Shown here piece by piece: positions 36,952 to 50,884 of a stretch of DNA of 64,000 nt. Source of the stretch: Bryoerythrophyllum caledonicum (taxonomy: Eukaryota; Streptophyta; Bryopsida; Pottiales; Pottiaceae). Every line of letters begins with the position of its first letter. The first letter of the stretch is position 1. Location: positions 8,697,519 through 8,761,518 of the forward strand of contig OZ020521.1 in the NCBI GenBank assembly GCA_963971425.1, written 5' to 3'. The notes beneath the pieces were generated by a model that ran no database searches, was not told the DNA's origin, and saw only the letters and a list, made by a program, of their open reading frames with translations. Both the position numbers and the translations under genes were made by a program.

Positions 36952-37151
36952 NNNNNNNNNNNNNNNNNNNNNNNNNNNNNNNNNNNNNNNNNNNNNNNNN
37001 NNNNNNNNNNNNNNNNNNNNNNNNNNNNNNNNNNNNNNNNNNNNNNNNNNNNNNNNNNNNNNNNNNNNNNNNNNNNNNNNNNNNNNNNNNNNNNNNNNNN
37101 NNNNNNNNNNNNNNNNNNNNNNNNNNNNNNNNNNNNNNNNNNNNNNNNNNN
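36952..37151. other. assembly gap, 200 N
   Basis: Exactly 200 N bases, a conventional placeholder for unknown length. From the left copy the expected content is about 6.6 kb: TNPD exons 1-3, the shared promoter and the whole TNPA-like gene. Confidence 0.97.
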
Positions 37152-37237
37152 GTTTCTATTTCTTTTTAACTAGATTTCAATTACTTTAAAAATTATTGGT
37201 GTGTATCATTTTCTAACATAGTATTCAAAATGTACAG

Positions 37238-39888
37238 GATATGGTCTTTGCTCAGGACTTTCGGTTTCTGGATACCATGCATGCCCTATTTGTGGGCCTT
37301 ATGATTTTGAAAGTCGTCACTCCACCAACCTTAGTAAGATTGTATACCAAGGGTATCGTAAATATCTTCCACCCGGACACAAGCTATTGAAGGAAAAGTA
37401 TATATCTTTTTTTGATGGCAAGATGGAGCGACGGACGAGGCCTGAAGTAATGGACCAACGGTTTTGGGAAACTCAATGGCATCGAACAAGGAATAAGGAA
37501 TCTCCAGATTACATTCCTCCGAGTAAAAGTGGCATTAATCAACTGTCTTCTTTTTACAGACTACCATACTTCAAGGTATATTTTTTATATGTGTATTGTC
37601 ATATACTACGTTTATTTTGTGATGTTATGTAATGTTTCACTACGTAACTACACTAAACATTGAATATAGTGTAGAGGGATTATTGATGTAGATCACCCAC
37701 ACTAATTTCCATCAAAGCATGTGCATGCCAAGTTCTGATTGGGTATTTGTTCTCAAGCAAGTGTGTGTCAGTCAACAATTGCATGTAAATTTCAATTAGT
37801 GTAGGATATTTCAAATAGCCTAGACTACACTATATTCAGGGAACGGTGTAGCCAATGTAATCAAAGTGGTATAGCTCATTGTAAATCAATTTCTTAGAAT
37901 ATTTTTGTTTAGAAAAGGTGGAAATGAGTGTTGATATTCTATTCTATGTGCAGAAAATTTACTTAAATATAAAGAATTTTTTTAAAAACTTATATGCATG
38001 TGGGACTTATTGTTCAAGGTGTATAATGCAGGATCTTCTTCTTCCCCACCTATTGGATCCTATGCACATAGAGAAGAATATTGTTGTTTCTTTACTGAAA
38101 ACTTTATCGAATGCAAAGGGCACCAAGGCTGATGGCAGATCCGTTCGGGAGGATTTGAAGGCCACTGGTAGAATGGTTTATTTACATGAACCATTATCCA
38201 TGTCTATTGACAAGAAATCTGGGGAGAGGAAATACAAATATAGAAAGGCTCCTTGGGTGTGGAGTACTAGCGAATTTAAAACAGTGACCAAGATTATTGC
38301 AGAGATGAGAACTCCAAGTAATTATGGCTCCTCTATGTCTAAGAAATTTAGAGATGATAAGATAGTGGGTATGAAAACCCACGATTGGCACAATGTGCTC
38401 CATGACTTCTTACCTATTGCTATCCGCGGCACACTATCACAACAGGTTAGAATGGCGGTGTATAAGTTATCTCACTTTTTCAAGAACATATGTGCCAAGG
38501 AATTTAATTGTGCGGATCTACCAAATTTGGAGCTGGAGGGCTACGAAGTCATGTGTTACTTGGAGATGACCATGCCTCCTTCCTTCTTTGATATCCAACC
38601 CCACCTCCTAATTCATTTAGTCCGAGAAATAGAGCTAGCAGGTCCCGTACATTACAGGTGGATGTATTTTGTGGAGCGTTATATGAAACAGTTGAAGGAC
38701 TGGGTCCGACAACAAGCGCTTCCAGAGTCAAGTATGGCAGAGGGGTACATCTCACAAGAGACAATGGTACTTGCTTCTGAGTATGCATCATTATTGGACC
38801 CCCATGGTCCAATATTATGGAAAAGTGAGGAGGATCCGGAGATGGCGTTGGAGCTTCTACCCAAGGCGTTTGTTATTAAGAAGTTAGGCGAGGTAATATA
38901 CGAGCAAGCTCACACCTTTGTGCTAAATAACCATCGTGCTTTTCACATATGGAGAGTGAGATATGAAGAGGTTTTGGCTGCTGGAGGAGAGATTGATTCT
39001 TTTCGACATTGGATTCGGGATGCAGTAAGGGAGGGAATTGGGAATATGCCTATTACTCAGGAAGTTCTTGACATTTCTGTAGGGCCGTCCCATAGGGCTA
39101 GATTTTATGCTGGCATGTGGTGCAAAGGACGCCATTTTCGAGTAGCTTCACGGGATTCCACTGCGAAAACAACGCAAGACTCGTATATCTCAGCATTCTT
39201 TGACGTGGGTATAGGTGAAATGGTGGAGTTCATTGGTCAGGTGGAAAATATTATCCAGCTAGACTATGAGTCAGTCACACAAACCCTCTTCCGTGGAAAA
39301 TGGTACAACAACACTCAGAAACGGGGACAATGTAGTAAGTTGCTAGTTGAAGACGAAAGTGGGTACAACAGGGTGTATGCGAAGGATTTCATGAACTCCC
39401 ATTTGCTTAAGCATGAGCCTTTTGTGTATCCGGAGGACTGTAACCAAGTATTTGTTGTAGATGATAGACTGCATGCACATTGGAAAATTGTGGTGGATGC
39501 AGAAGTGCGGAAAGCAAGAGTGTATGAGACAAACACTCTAGAGGACATCGAGGAGTCTAGCGGGGACATTGATTTCGGAGAAGATGAGGTCGAAGGGAAT
39601 TTAGTTATTGATGAGAGGAACATGGAGCCTGTGGAGGATGATCAGATGTTGCAGGCATCACTAGATGAGGGATTAGGAGTTGACGATGTCATTTCAACCA
39701 GAAGGCGTATGCGGAGGGTGGTGAACAATATGGAGTTGGATGCAGAACAAGCAGAAGAGGTAATGGTGGATGAAGAAACAGCCTTGACTACCTCAGATGG
39801 TGAGGAAGAATTTGTACCTCAGCGCGAGATAGATGAGGAAACTGAAGATAATGACTACCAAGAATTGAGGGTAAGAGGTCAGTCATGA
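37238..39888 (+). CDS. CACTA TNPD-like transposase, 3' exons only (right copy)
   Basis: Exons 4 (37238-37575) and 5 (38032-39888), translating identically to the left copy: YHACPICG, LLDPMHIEKNIVV, the DUF4218-like and DUF4216-like regions and the acidic C-terminus. The 5' exons should lie in the gap. Confidence 0.88.
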
Positions 39889-40270
39889 TGGGGGTTCATG
39901 ATTCTCTTCTAAACGAGGTCATTGCTATATTGAAAACATTTTTACAGTGATCATATAAAGTAGTGCCTTTGAAACTTACAGTGTTTGTGCTCCGCTCAAA
40001 AACAATGTGAAAGATTGAGTTTTGGAACATGATAGCAAGGTGAACTAAAATGATGTTGTTCAATGCTTTGTACGAAGTTCGTTAACCCCTAAGAGCCCAA
40101 GTTATCGTGGGGCATACGTTATGGATTTTGGGCATGTACCTTTGAATGGAAAAATGAAAAACAAGTACCTAGTAACATAGTATTCAAAAAAATAAAAAAT
40201 ATATATAATATATATATATATATACTAAGTATCAAATTCATGCGAGAAACAAATCAAATTGCAATTACTT

Positions 40271-40705
40271 AAGATGTTTGGGGCCCAAAATCAAGATGTT
40301 GGATGCCAAACCCTACAAGTTTGGGTTCAAACTCAAGAAGTTCAGGTCCAAAATCAAGATGATTGTGGCCCAAACTAAATAAGTTTAGGCCGTGACCGAA
40401 GATGCTTGGGGCCCAAACATTTTAAGTTTCAACCCAAACTCGAGATGATAGGGGCCCAAACTCAAGAGATTTGGGCCCAAACTCAAGATGTTAGGGGCCC
40501 AAACCTGAGAAGTTGGGGCCCAAACTCGAGATGTTAGGGGCCCAAACCCGAGAAGTTTGGGCCCAAACCCAAGAAGTTAGGGGCCCAAACCCGAGAAATT
40601 GGGCCCAAACTCAAGATGTTAGGGGCCCAAACCCGAGAAGTTGGGGCCCAAACTCCAGATGTTAGGGGCTGAAACTAGATAAGTTTGGGCCCAAAATGAA
40701 GATGC
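40271..40705. repeat. TTTGGGCCC minisatellite (right copy)
   Basis: Exact inverted counterpart of 26516-26950. No change in unit number between the copies, although minisatellites normally change quickly; this supports a very recent common origin of the two arms. Confidence 0.85.
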
Positions 40706-41580
40706 TTGGGGGTCCACTTACAAAGTATAGAGGAGAATTAATGCTTTAGATTTGGATCATTTACTTCAAAACTATAAGTACATTAAGACATTTATTTCAT
40801 TATAGTAAAAATGTATGGGTCTCACCTACAAAATATGCACATTGAGACAAAAGATTTTTATTTTGAATTGCAAGACTCTATTTACTTATATGCTAAAATT
40901 TCACTTATATGCAAAAAAATTTCATACATATACTTAATTTGCGTTGAAAAATGAGTCTAAAATGTTAGACCAATTGAGGTAGTTTTATAATGTAAGCCAT
41001 ATAGGCTAAGGAAGTGAGTGCTACCCTTGGTGCTTCTTTTTAGAGGAAGACTTTGTAGCACGAACTTCTAACCACTAAAACTAGCTTGTATCTATTGACA
41101 TGTGTAGTTTTTGAATAGTTTGGCACCCTATTAGACTAGGGTATATTGCAAAAAGTGATGCCTAGACTAATACTTTGTCTCTTTGGTGGTTTGGTGTTCA
41201 ATTCCTATTAACTTATACATCACTAAGTTGTGGGAGCTATTCTGATATTGAGCTAAACTTTCTTCTGCCTTCAGAAGATTTAAAAAAATAAAAATTCAAC
41301 GTAGAATATAATGATTCTTCTAAATATTGATCTACAATCTACCTCAAAATTATTGAATGCATGAAAAGAATTTGTTAACTTCTTATAATTCCAACATCCG
41401 AACTTCCATTCTCAAAAGTTGATGTGCTTTGGTCAAACCTGATTGTAATTTTGAAGTATAGAATTTGGACATTTAGTTTGAAACTAAAAGATGAAAGCCT
41501 AACAAATTATCTTTGTTCACAATTTCAAAACATTGAAAAATTACAAAAACTTAATGGATAGTCTGTACAGAAACCTTTAA

Positions 41581-42721
41581 ACTTGATCGAGATCACAATC
41601 TCGAGATGCAACAAATTCCTTGCTGACATGGCCTACTTACACAATGTCAAATTCTGGTATCATGGTCTACACAATTTGCACAAATTGTTTGGGATCCACT
41701 ACAACCCATTTGTCGTTGTTCACTATCTCATCATCAGAGCTTGGAGCAAGATGATGAAGAGATCGAAGTCATCGCCCAGGTGACGGAGTAGGACATGGCG
41801 GCAAATTGTTCAAGTCAAGCCCAAGTTAGGAGGCGAAGGATTCCGTCACCAACGCGTAGGTTTCCAAGTAGGACATGGCGACGGCGGCATGTCAATGTTG
41901 TTGTCGAGGACGCCAACCCTAAAACCAATTTGGAGTTCAGGATCGACTGCCCGTTAAAGCCCCGAAACTGCTTGACAGAACACGGAATGAAGGTGGAGAA
42001 ATGTCTGGGAAGGCGCCCTTGAACCGCACGAAGGGCGTTGCATCAGGCCTTGAGGGATTCGAGACTCACTATCGCAGAAACAGTACCATCTCCCTGAGGG
42101 GTAACTCCAATAACCTGACCGGGGTTACCAAGGCCATACCAGGTGTTGTCAAGGATTTCCGTTGTCCTGACTCTACACCGTCACTGCCATGAGTGTTGCT
42201 GCACACCAGGGTCTCCACAGCTCCGCAGGCCAAAAAGTATTCCATACTATTTTACTCTGAGAGGAAAATACTGTGGCCACATACTCTGATTACAATAGGC
42301 ATTTTCCAGAAAAAATAGTTCCCGATGTTATTATATTGGGTGATTCTGCCATCAAATACACGTAATTGATTATGAGGTTGTACACCCTTATCAAGTGCTA
42401 TGAAGTTAGTTTGTCATCATTGGTAAGAGCAAGCCCAGTCGCCACGCCAACGGCTCCCGCCAACAGCGCTTGGCGGGCCCGGCTCCGCACTCCTCATTCC
42501 ACCCTGCCGCGTCTCGCCATCAACCTCCCGGTCTCGGCAATAATTGCAGCTTTGCAGGGAGACATTTTCCTCCCTGCAAACTCAGTCAACACCACCATGG
42601 CAGGTGTAGAGGCGGGAAGGGGAAGGAAGGGGAAGAATTTTTTTGCAGAGGAGGAGACGTGCTTGTGTAGGAGTTTTCTGGCTGTTCCAATTGCTTTAAC
42701 CTTTAAACATTGAGGAGGATG
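41581..42721 (+). other. GC-richer insert, possible captured sequence (right copy)
   Basis: Inverted counterpart of 24500-25640, with the same open frames (41583-41783, 41795-42022, 42001-42192, 42366-42713). No recognised domain. Confidence 0.35.
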
Positions 42722-43253
42722 TTTTGTGTCTGATGAATGAGACGGAATAAAACTTTATAGGACAGAATTGTAACTATTCATCCTCAAAATTTGTTTTGGA
42801 AAGGAAAGTTCTTCTATAATAAGAGCTAAAACAAAATTTTGGAGAGGAGAATTGTTTTGAAATATATTTCACTAAATTTACCTTGAAAGACAAGAGGAAA
42901 TGGCATCTAATTCAAGTTGTTTCATATTTTTTGGAGCTTTTAGAAATTAGATATTAAATTTTGAAGTTGAAGTGGCATAGGGCTCTAAAATCGCCCACCC
43001 TCAAAAATGTACATTGTTTGTTACATGTAAAAGCTACATATATTTGAATATAGTGGATGATATCAGAGCCTGTGCAATTTCAAAGCTTGTTACCTTAATC
43101 CATAGTCAGGCTCTCCTATTTTAAGTACAAAATTTAGTAGGAAGTGTGAGATTATAACCAAAAAAATGTACTTAGTGCATTTTTAGTATGTTGCCCCTGC
43201 CACATTGATTTGAATGTTTGAGAGTCATTTTTTGTTGAAATTCAATGAAAAAA

Positions 43254-43509
43254 GTAAAAGCGTGTTGAGGTGTGCTTGAGGTGTGCTTGAGGTGTACCTC
43301 AAGCACACCTCAACACACTTTTACTTTTTACTTTTGCTTGAAATTCAAAAAAAAAGTAAAAGCGTGTTGAGGTGTGCTTGTGGTACACCTCAAGCACACC
43401 TCAACACGCTTTTACTTTTTTTTATAATCTTTTGGTTGAAATTCAATGAAAAAAATAAAAGCATGTTGAAGTGTGCTTGAGGTGCATTTGTGGAACACCT
43501 CAAGCACAC
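43254..43509. repeat. array of three long hairpins (right copy)
   Basis: Inverted counterpart of 23712-23967. As a palindrome array it reads almost alike on both strands. Confidence 0.85.
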
Positions 43510-43860
43510 CTGAAATACACCTCAATATACTTTACTTTTGTATTTTGGTTAAAATTAAATGACAAAAATAAAAGTCTTTTATTTTATTTTTTAAATCTTT
43601 TACTTTACTTGAAGCCTATCCCAACACATTCTTTCACTTTTTACGTTCATCTGAAATGTATATAAAGATTAAAATGAAGTAGTAATGTTATTCTTGTTAG
43701 TTGATGCTTCTTTTAAATATACAAAGAGATAGTACTTTTATTTTAAGTGGTTTTTGATAGGTGAAAGAAAAAACATTTTTTAATTATAATTATTTCACTT
43801 CTATAGTTGGATGTCAAATACACAATATTATTAATTTAATAATCTCGATTGTTTTTTATA

Positions 43861-45443
43861 ATGGAATGTCCAATTGCAAAAAGTTCTGGGGTTGAAGTCA
43901 AAAGTGTGATTTATATTGAGGACAAAAATATTTTGGAATTTAACTATGGAGGGGAAATGGCTAAGGGTTGTGTATTTGGTAATCATAAGAGGAGAGAGTC
44001 ATTTTCAAAAATGTTTGTGGTACCATGTACATTTACCTTACAACTTCCATATTTAAAAAATATATTTGCACTAAAACCTAAAGAACATCAATCTCCAACC
44101 CCACATAAAAATTATTATAGAAGCTATTGTCATAAAATTTGTAAATCTTGTCTAAGAGAATTTACAAACAGTCAAATTACATGCAAAAAATATAAAGTAC
44201 CTAATAATTTTAAAGTAGAATTTTTTTGTAGAAGAGAGATGAACTTGTGCATTTGTGGTGTGGTGCCCATTAAAGACATAGAAGAATTTCATAGAATTGT
44301 TGAGAAATTTTCTCAATACATCATAAATGAAAACAAAGTGAGCAATATGTTATTAAATGTAAAATAGAAGATAATAATGTTGCAAGTGAAATATTGCAAC
44401 ACTTTGGAATTAGTAAAGTAATTGATGTTCATATATGTTTTACTACATTATCTACAAAATGTAAAATGATTTATAGTACAGGACAAAACAAAAAGAGAAA
44501 AAAAAGTAAGCAAAATCAACATGAATTAGAAGATCCTTTTTGGATACATTCAAAATATAAAGATATTTGGGAGCAGAGTTATTCAGAAGAAAAAATAATA
44601 AGTACAAGAGATGAGTCTTTATTAGTTTTAGATGGAGCATTGATCATAAAGGATAAAATCTTTCATCATAATCATTTGGCTAATAATTATATTTCTTTAC
44701 TTTACATACCTCACTTATTACAAATGGAAATTTATAAAAGTACTTTGATAGAATTAAATATTTACTATGAAAATTGTCCATATAGAGGAAAAAGTGGGAA
44801 AGATGGAAATAGAGGAAACTACTTGTCAATCACTCATGGATATGGTTCTCATGGAGGCCCTAATGTACGTGGTAATGTGGTTCAATATCATATATCAAAA
44901 GAATCACATGCAAAAGAATATTTTTGGAAGGCCTTACGTGATTTGATTGCAAGTAACATATGGAGGCATATAGAAAAATTTGGCAGTTCCATCAATCAAT
45001 TTTTTGAAGATCAATTTGTGGAGCTAAAGTGTATTGCTATTGGACAAGAGGACCATTTAACAAATGTGCATTCCATGCACATATTAAAAAATTCAAAAAT
45101 CAAACCTCATATTGATTCAATGGATAAAGGAGCATCAATTATTAGATGATTTCATCATGATGACATTAAAGGAGGTGATCTTGCTGTTCACCAAATGTGG
45201 TATAAGTTTTCTACATCCAATAGGCCAGAGCTTTTTATAAGATCAGAAACTTTAATTCATGGAACCTTACAATTTAATTTAGTAGGTATAGAGCAACATT
45301 CAAATTTTAAATTAGGTGTAGCACTAGTTAACAAGAAAGGAATTTGCACTAGGTTAGTCAATCAGAAAATAGAAGGACAAGCTCTTACATTTTCTAAAGA
45401 TTATTGGTCGTCCATAACTTCTGAATATGATGGTGACTTTTAA
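43861..45443 (+). pseudogene. broken cargo gene, possible 2OG-Fe(II) dioxygenase (right copy)
   Basis: Same three open pieces as in the left copy (to 44367, 44394-45149, 45195-45443) with the same frame change and the same in-frame TGA. The damage predates the duplication or transposition that made the two copies. The HxD, GG and HGT motifs are described under the left copy. Confidence 0.45.
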
Positions 45444-48400
45444 TATATTTCTTATAAATGTACTAAAGTGTACAGATTTTGTACTTTGTATTTGCATAAA
45501 AGCCTTATAAAATGTTCAAATTCATTCATTTTTCATGTCACATAGGTCATTCAAAGATCCACAAAAAATTGAGTTTTTTAGTATTTTTTTCTCATAAATT
45601 ATAATTTTTGTCTATGTGTGAAGCTTTGATTCATTCTTTTGGATTTGTTATGAGAAAGTGATGGGCAATCTTGTTTTGTGAAGGCAATTAGTTAGCATCT
45701 TCTTGAAAACCTCCCCTTATGATATCGGTCCGTTATCTACTCCAATCATATAATGTTAGATAGTAGGTTGATGTCTTAGAACATATGACAACATCATATA
45801 CCATGATTATTATTTTAAAATAATGAGCCATTCATGATTCAACATAGGTTATAATTGAAACTCATCAGTGGTTAAGTAAACTACATAGGAAAAAAGAGGG
45901 TGCAAATTGTTTCATCTCTAAAGTTCATCATAAATTTTGCATCAAATACACATCAACACTATTGATTCTAGTGCATTGAATACGGAAGGGAACAACCACT
46001 TCTTTTTCCAACTTCAACCATAGGACCTAAAATAAGACTTTACTTAGTAACGTATTCACAAAATTTCATTGACATTGACGTCATAAGTTGAAAGCTTATA
46101 GTGTTTCAAGTAGGAAGAACAATTTTTTTTTTTTTCGTAAACAAAGTGGATTAGGAGACTTTGATTGCAGTTGGTGTCAAATGTTTGTACTACCCATGAA
46201 CTAAATGCATTACCATTATGCTATGCATGTTAGTAGTTCCTTGAACACCACCCGAGAGAGGGAAGTAGTTCCATATTGCTAACCCATGTCCAGTGGGCAT
46301 GGACTTGGTGGTGGTACAAACAGACACTTTATTCACGCCGGCCTCCCTTGAGACCGGAGTTCTTCTTCCTTGAAGACCATTTTTAATAGAATAGAAGCAG
46401 TAATATTCAAAAGAAATTTTGCAAGGAGTGGAGGTTCAAAAATGGCCAATTTTCTGTGATTGTGAGGATTCCTATGTATAGTTGTAAAATCCATTTAAAC
46501 CCAAGTAAAACCTTTTCACAAATTTTTGGGCAGAGTACTTTATGCTCATTTCGAGGTCATTCCAATATTTCAATCTTTTCGCTTCCAAATACAGTTCTAT
46601 ACATATACCTTCATAGTATCTTCATAATATAATCATTACATCATATAATTTTAGTGTTAATTCATCCTTTCTACATGGAGTTCTTTAGCAATGCTTAGTT
46701 TGAGATTAGGTTTATCGAGATACAATTGACTTATAAAATTTATATTACCAGTATTTTGAAAACAAATTAATTTAAAAAATATTAGAGGTACATGTAGAGT
46801 CCTGTTCATTTAGTCTTGCAATCAACCAAAGTTTTAAGACAATTTTGTATCACTTTTTAAGGTTATTCCCCAAGATTTAGCGATTCTAGCAAATAACATA
46901 TTAATCAACTATCAGATGTAGAAGAGGAGTTTAAAGTGTCTTTAAGTATGGAGTCAATGAAACTATGTGTTGAGAGTTTGCAATACAATAACAAGTTTTG
47001 CATATAGATATCATTCTTATTCTTTTGGAATTTAAAAAACCTATGTGTTAAATGCAAAGACTTGCAGTTCTTTTCAAGAAATAAGGCATGATAGTTCTAA
47101 CCACCATTCAAAATTTGATCTCATAAATATATATTTTTTTAAAATAAAAAATTGCTTTTCTAAGTAAATGGCTACTTTCTATGTCCTCATCATTGCAATT
47201 TTTTACTGTTATTTTTTAATTTAAAAAAAAAATCCTTGTGCTAAAAACCTACATTACTTGTGATTCTTTGCGTGCAATGACCTAACATAAGGCAGAACAT
47301 AAATCCGTAAAATGTATGCAATGTGTAGTGGAAAAGTATGCCAATATTTTAAATCAAAGTAAGTTGACCCTCTCTGTGAGACAAGAGAAAACCACATCGC
47401 ACTTTTCAATTGCATGTATCTTACAGTCCATGCGGTCAAAGTATATGAATTTATTTGAATGTCACCTTGTAGTAGTAAAATTGAAGATCCTACGGTTGAA
47501 AGTAGTAAAAGATTGTTTCATACAGTCTTGCAACATTACATTTAGAGAGGTAGTTTTGAAGTGTTTTGGATGTAAAAGTGTGAAGGAAATATAGGAGTTA
47601 AAAAATAGATGAAAATTTTCCTTTTGTACCCTTTATAGGTGGGAGGTGAAAGAAGATAGATAACTTCATAGGCACAAGAAAAGTATTAACTTTGCAATTT
47701 ACACCTAGTAAGACAATCCCTCATACCAAAACCCAAATAACCCGCAATAAAAAGCATAATTACATTAGAATAGGGTGAAGCATATGTCACGGGTAATAGC
47801 AGGATGGAAGAGGTTGGAACTGACAAGTGGCTCTATTGAGAGGGTAAATGATGGAGGGGAATAGGTTGAACTTGGGACCCACAACGAGCCCCCATCTATT
47901 TTTTTGCAAAATGAACCTAAGGCCCACGACAAGCTGCTATACAGTTTTATGCAAAACTAATGTAGAATCTTACTATCAAAAAGATAGAGATGTAGTTCCT
48001 ATCCATGTTCCATGAAAACGTTGCCTAATCCCTAAATGCCCAAAGTCCCATTAGAGGACTTTTTGAATTTGGGTAGGGTACCTTGTTCTCAATTCTAGGC
48101 ATTATTATTTGTTTGATTCAGAAACTTCTTATTAGCTTCGCAAAGATACAAATTTAACCCTAAATGCAAAATACAGTTCAAAATTTGAATTTTTTTTCAC
48201 TGACTTATACAATGAATGCATAAGTTTAGTGTGACATATAACAAATAGTGTTGCAAAACTCTAATAAATTCTAAATTCAATAGGAATTCGAGTTTTTGTC
48301 CATTTAAAATAAAGAAGTCTCCTCTTGGAAAGGAAATGGAAATTTTTGCATCTACCGTATGGATATTTGAAGTTCAAAAATTAAGAAGGATATGATATTT

Positions 48401-49576
48401 GCACAATGTAAATTGTATTGTTGATTCTCAACATTTAGTTGCATTGTAGGATTTATAAGACATGTTCTTCTACTTCTAAAATTAGATGCACATGTGCATA
48501 ACATGATCGTTTTCAAGTTAAAATAAAAATTTTATGGCCCCTAGTGCATAAATTTACCGTAGGAGGTGCTCGGAGTTTGTTGAAGGTATTTAGTATGACC
48601 TCAAAAGGAGATCATATCTCACTTCAAAGGCTGATATCTTTTAATCCTTGCAGTCAACCAAAAATTCAAATTTTTCACCACACAGTCTTATACAGGTTTA
48701 GGACAAGATCCTACGGTCAAAAATTCAAAATACAGATTTTGTATCATGATGTGTTGAATGCGCCGAAAATGACACTTTTCGAGTGTTTTTGAGGGAAAAT
48801 TGCCTAACTAGGCGTTAACTGGTGAAAGAAATTTTATTCCATTACATTACTTTTGAAAGGCAAAAAAAGCTCCCAAATGTCATATTCGATGCAAAGGTTG
48901 CTAAAAAGCGTTGCGTGACGGTGACCCCTTTTCTACTCATTTAGAAGATTACATGGAAGGAAGTTACAGTAATAATATTGGGAAATGGAGCTAGTGAAAA
49001 CGAATGAAGTAGATTTTTCAAACTTTCCTGAAAACGTCTTCCAATGAAAACAGTCCCATGATGAAGAGATGTGGTTGTCACTGTAGTAGTTCATACCGAA
49101 TTTATCTCCGCATGCAGAGTTTCGCCACAGCACAGGATGGAAAACATAGGTTATCAATGACGACAAAAATGGAAATGTAGGAATAGAAACATTGTGATAA
49201 GGTTGAGGATAAACTTAAAGCAATTCATGAATGGTTGTACTAGTGTACAACAGTACAAGGTCCGGTGAGAACGAGACGTTTTATACAATCTACAGTATAT
49301 TCCCCTTACAAGGTTATTCGAGTTGAGACAAACCCGAGGTCTGACTGGAAGTACGACTTGTATAAGCAAATATGATGCTAAGTCGATGTCTGTGGAACGC
49401 AACGCAAAGAAGGAAAAAATGAATTTCTCGTATAACAAGGGTAATGCTCAAGCATCGAAATTTTTTGTAGACACAGTTGGAGAATGATATCGTATATATA
49501 AATATTATCCAGTGACATAATGACATCTCTATGCAATAACATATCACATTGGAAATTATAACCTACACGAAAAATA
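45444..49576. other. AT-rich interior of CACTA, no gene seen (right copy)
   Basis: Inverted counterpart of 17645-21777. Nothing further recognised. Confidence 0.6.
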
Positions 49577-49870
49577 CTACATTGAACGCCATTCATGTCG
49601 AATGAATTCCCACTTAGTAGGAATGAAGACGTCGTCGATGAAAAGCATGTCGAACACCGTCATCTTGCATGTGCAGTCTTCTGCTTTCTTCAACTCATCC
49701 TGAAACCAGCGCAGAAGGAACCTCAACGACTCCGCAGAGACTGAACGAACATTCAGAAAAACATGGCATAATGAATCGGCGCCATCTTTGACCCAATCCC
49801 AGTGATAGTTTGCGAGCCACTGAATGAGAACGCCATGGACTTCTTCGCCAACTGTGTACATTGTCGTCAT
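49577..49870 (-). CDS. hypothetical frame inside CACTA, 97 aa (right copy)
   Basis: Identical translation to 17351-17644. Function unknown. Confidence 0.3.
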   Translation of the reverse strand: MTTMYTVGEEVHGVLIQWLANYHWDWVKDGADSLCHVFLNVRSVSAESLRFLLRWFQDELKKAEDCTCKMTVFDMLFIDDVFIPTKWEFIRHEWRSM

Positions 49871-50554
49871 TTCACTATCTCAAAATCGTACTTTGATTAA
49901 CTAGAAGGTAACCTTGCACTAAGCCTTTTGCTCTTCACACATAAGTGACGGTGAGAGAAAAAGAAAGAATGTAAACAGTGTACTCATAATACAATGCAAA
50001 TTGAAGAAGGCAGGTAATCGAAAGAGTCCTCCATACTCTCGATAAGGCTTATCTTGAGTTGCCTTTGTAATGTAGGATATCTCACCATCTGTCTCTTCCT
50101 GCAATTCATTGGAAGAGCACTTTAAAGGAAATAATCTGTCCACCCTGGCACCTGGTAATATTATCGTCTGCAGTGGAATCATGGTGGACAACAAAGTACA
50201 CGAAGGCCACAATGTTCCTGATTCCCAGATCACATCCACAGTGGACCTCCACGTCGTACAGGACGTGGCCAGGGTGTCCACCCACGTCAACGCATTCATT
50301 TTGGAACGTTGTTGGCCGCTGCTCCGACGGCTGCGAATTGGAAATGACGCTGGAGAACGCTACTTCGAACGGCCGAGAACGTGCTTTCCGACTTTCTCAC
50401 GAGGAAGTCCGCAGAAATGGAGTAAACGTTGTTTAGAGACGAAACGTTGTTTTGAAAACGTTGTTTAGACCCCCTGTTTCTAGTAGTGGAAATCCTTAAA
50501 GCCTATGGAATGCTGCCAAAGTTCCTAGTATCTCGTAACTAAAGGCTGGTGTCT

Positions 50555-50884
50555 TCAGTGAGTAGCACCATGTTTGATGCCATCTGAGAGAGCTTCTTGC
50601 TTCGGCTTCTGTGCAGTGCTGCTACAGTAGGCGCATTGGGGAGAGTTGGTCGCAGCAGCGGAGGCCGAATTGGTGGACGTGGAGTTGGGAGCAGAACATG
50701 CCGTTGATGTGTATGGTGATGCTGCTTCAAGCACACTGCTCATGGCATTCTTTATCTGCAACTTGCCCGCGTCATCAGCGCCCAAGTACTCCCAGTACAT
50801 GAATTGGGCGTCATTTTCAGGTAAGCCCCTCTTATAACAGTACCAAATGAAGTCCGTGGAACTCAAGAGTCTCCTGAAACCCAT
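50555..50884 (-). CDS. hypothetical protein, 109 aa, second copy
   Basis: Same protein as 10767-11096, starting MGFRRLLSSTDF and ending IKHGATH. The stop codon lies 64 bases from the CACTA insertion point, so the frame itself is intact although the surrounding unit is split. Confidence 0.4.
   Translation of the reverse strand: MGFRRLLSSTDFIWYCYKRGLPENDAQFMYWEYLGADDAGKLQIKNAMSSVLEAASPYTSTACSAPNSTSTNSASAAATNSPQCAYCSSTAQKPKQEALSDGIKHGATH

Larger units (their letters stand above)
36877..50488. mobile_element. CACTA DNA transposon, right copy, inverted, with assembly gap
   Basis: Reverse complement of the left copy: 37152-50488 pairs with 16733-30069 and 36877-36951 pairs with 36651-36725, with no indel in any reading frame compared. 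A run of 200 Ns replaces the stretch matching 30070-36650 (6,581 bp), so the real element was probably also 19,993 bp. Transposase exons 4-5 and all cargo are present; exons 1-3 and the TNPA-like gene are missing from the assembly rather than shown to be deleted. Confidence 0.9.

Noticed and set aside
16733-50488. The palindrome as purely an assembly artefact
   Set aside because: The two outer junctions use different host flanks and different target words (AAG and TTC), both validated by the intact host copy, so two insertion sites are real. Only the interior, the spacer orientation and the gap remain in doubt.
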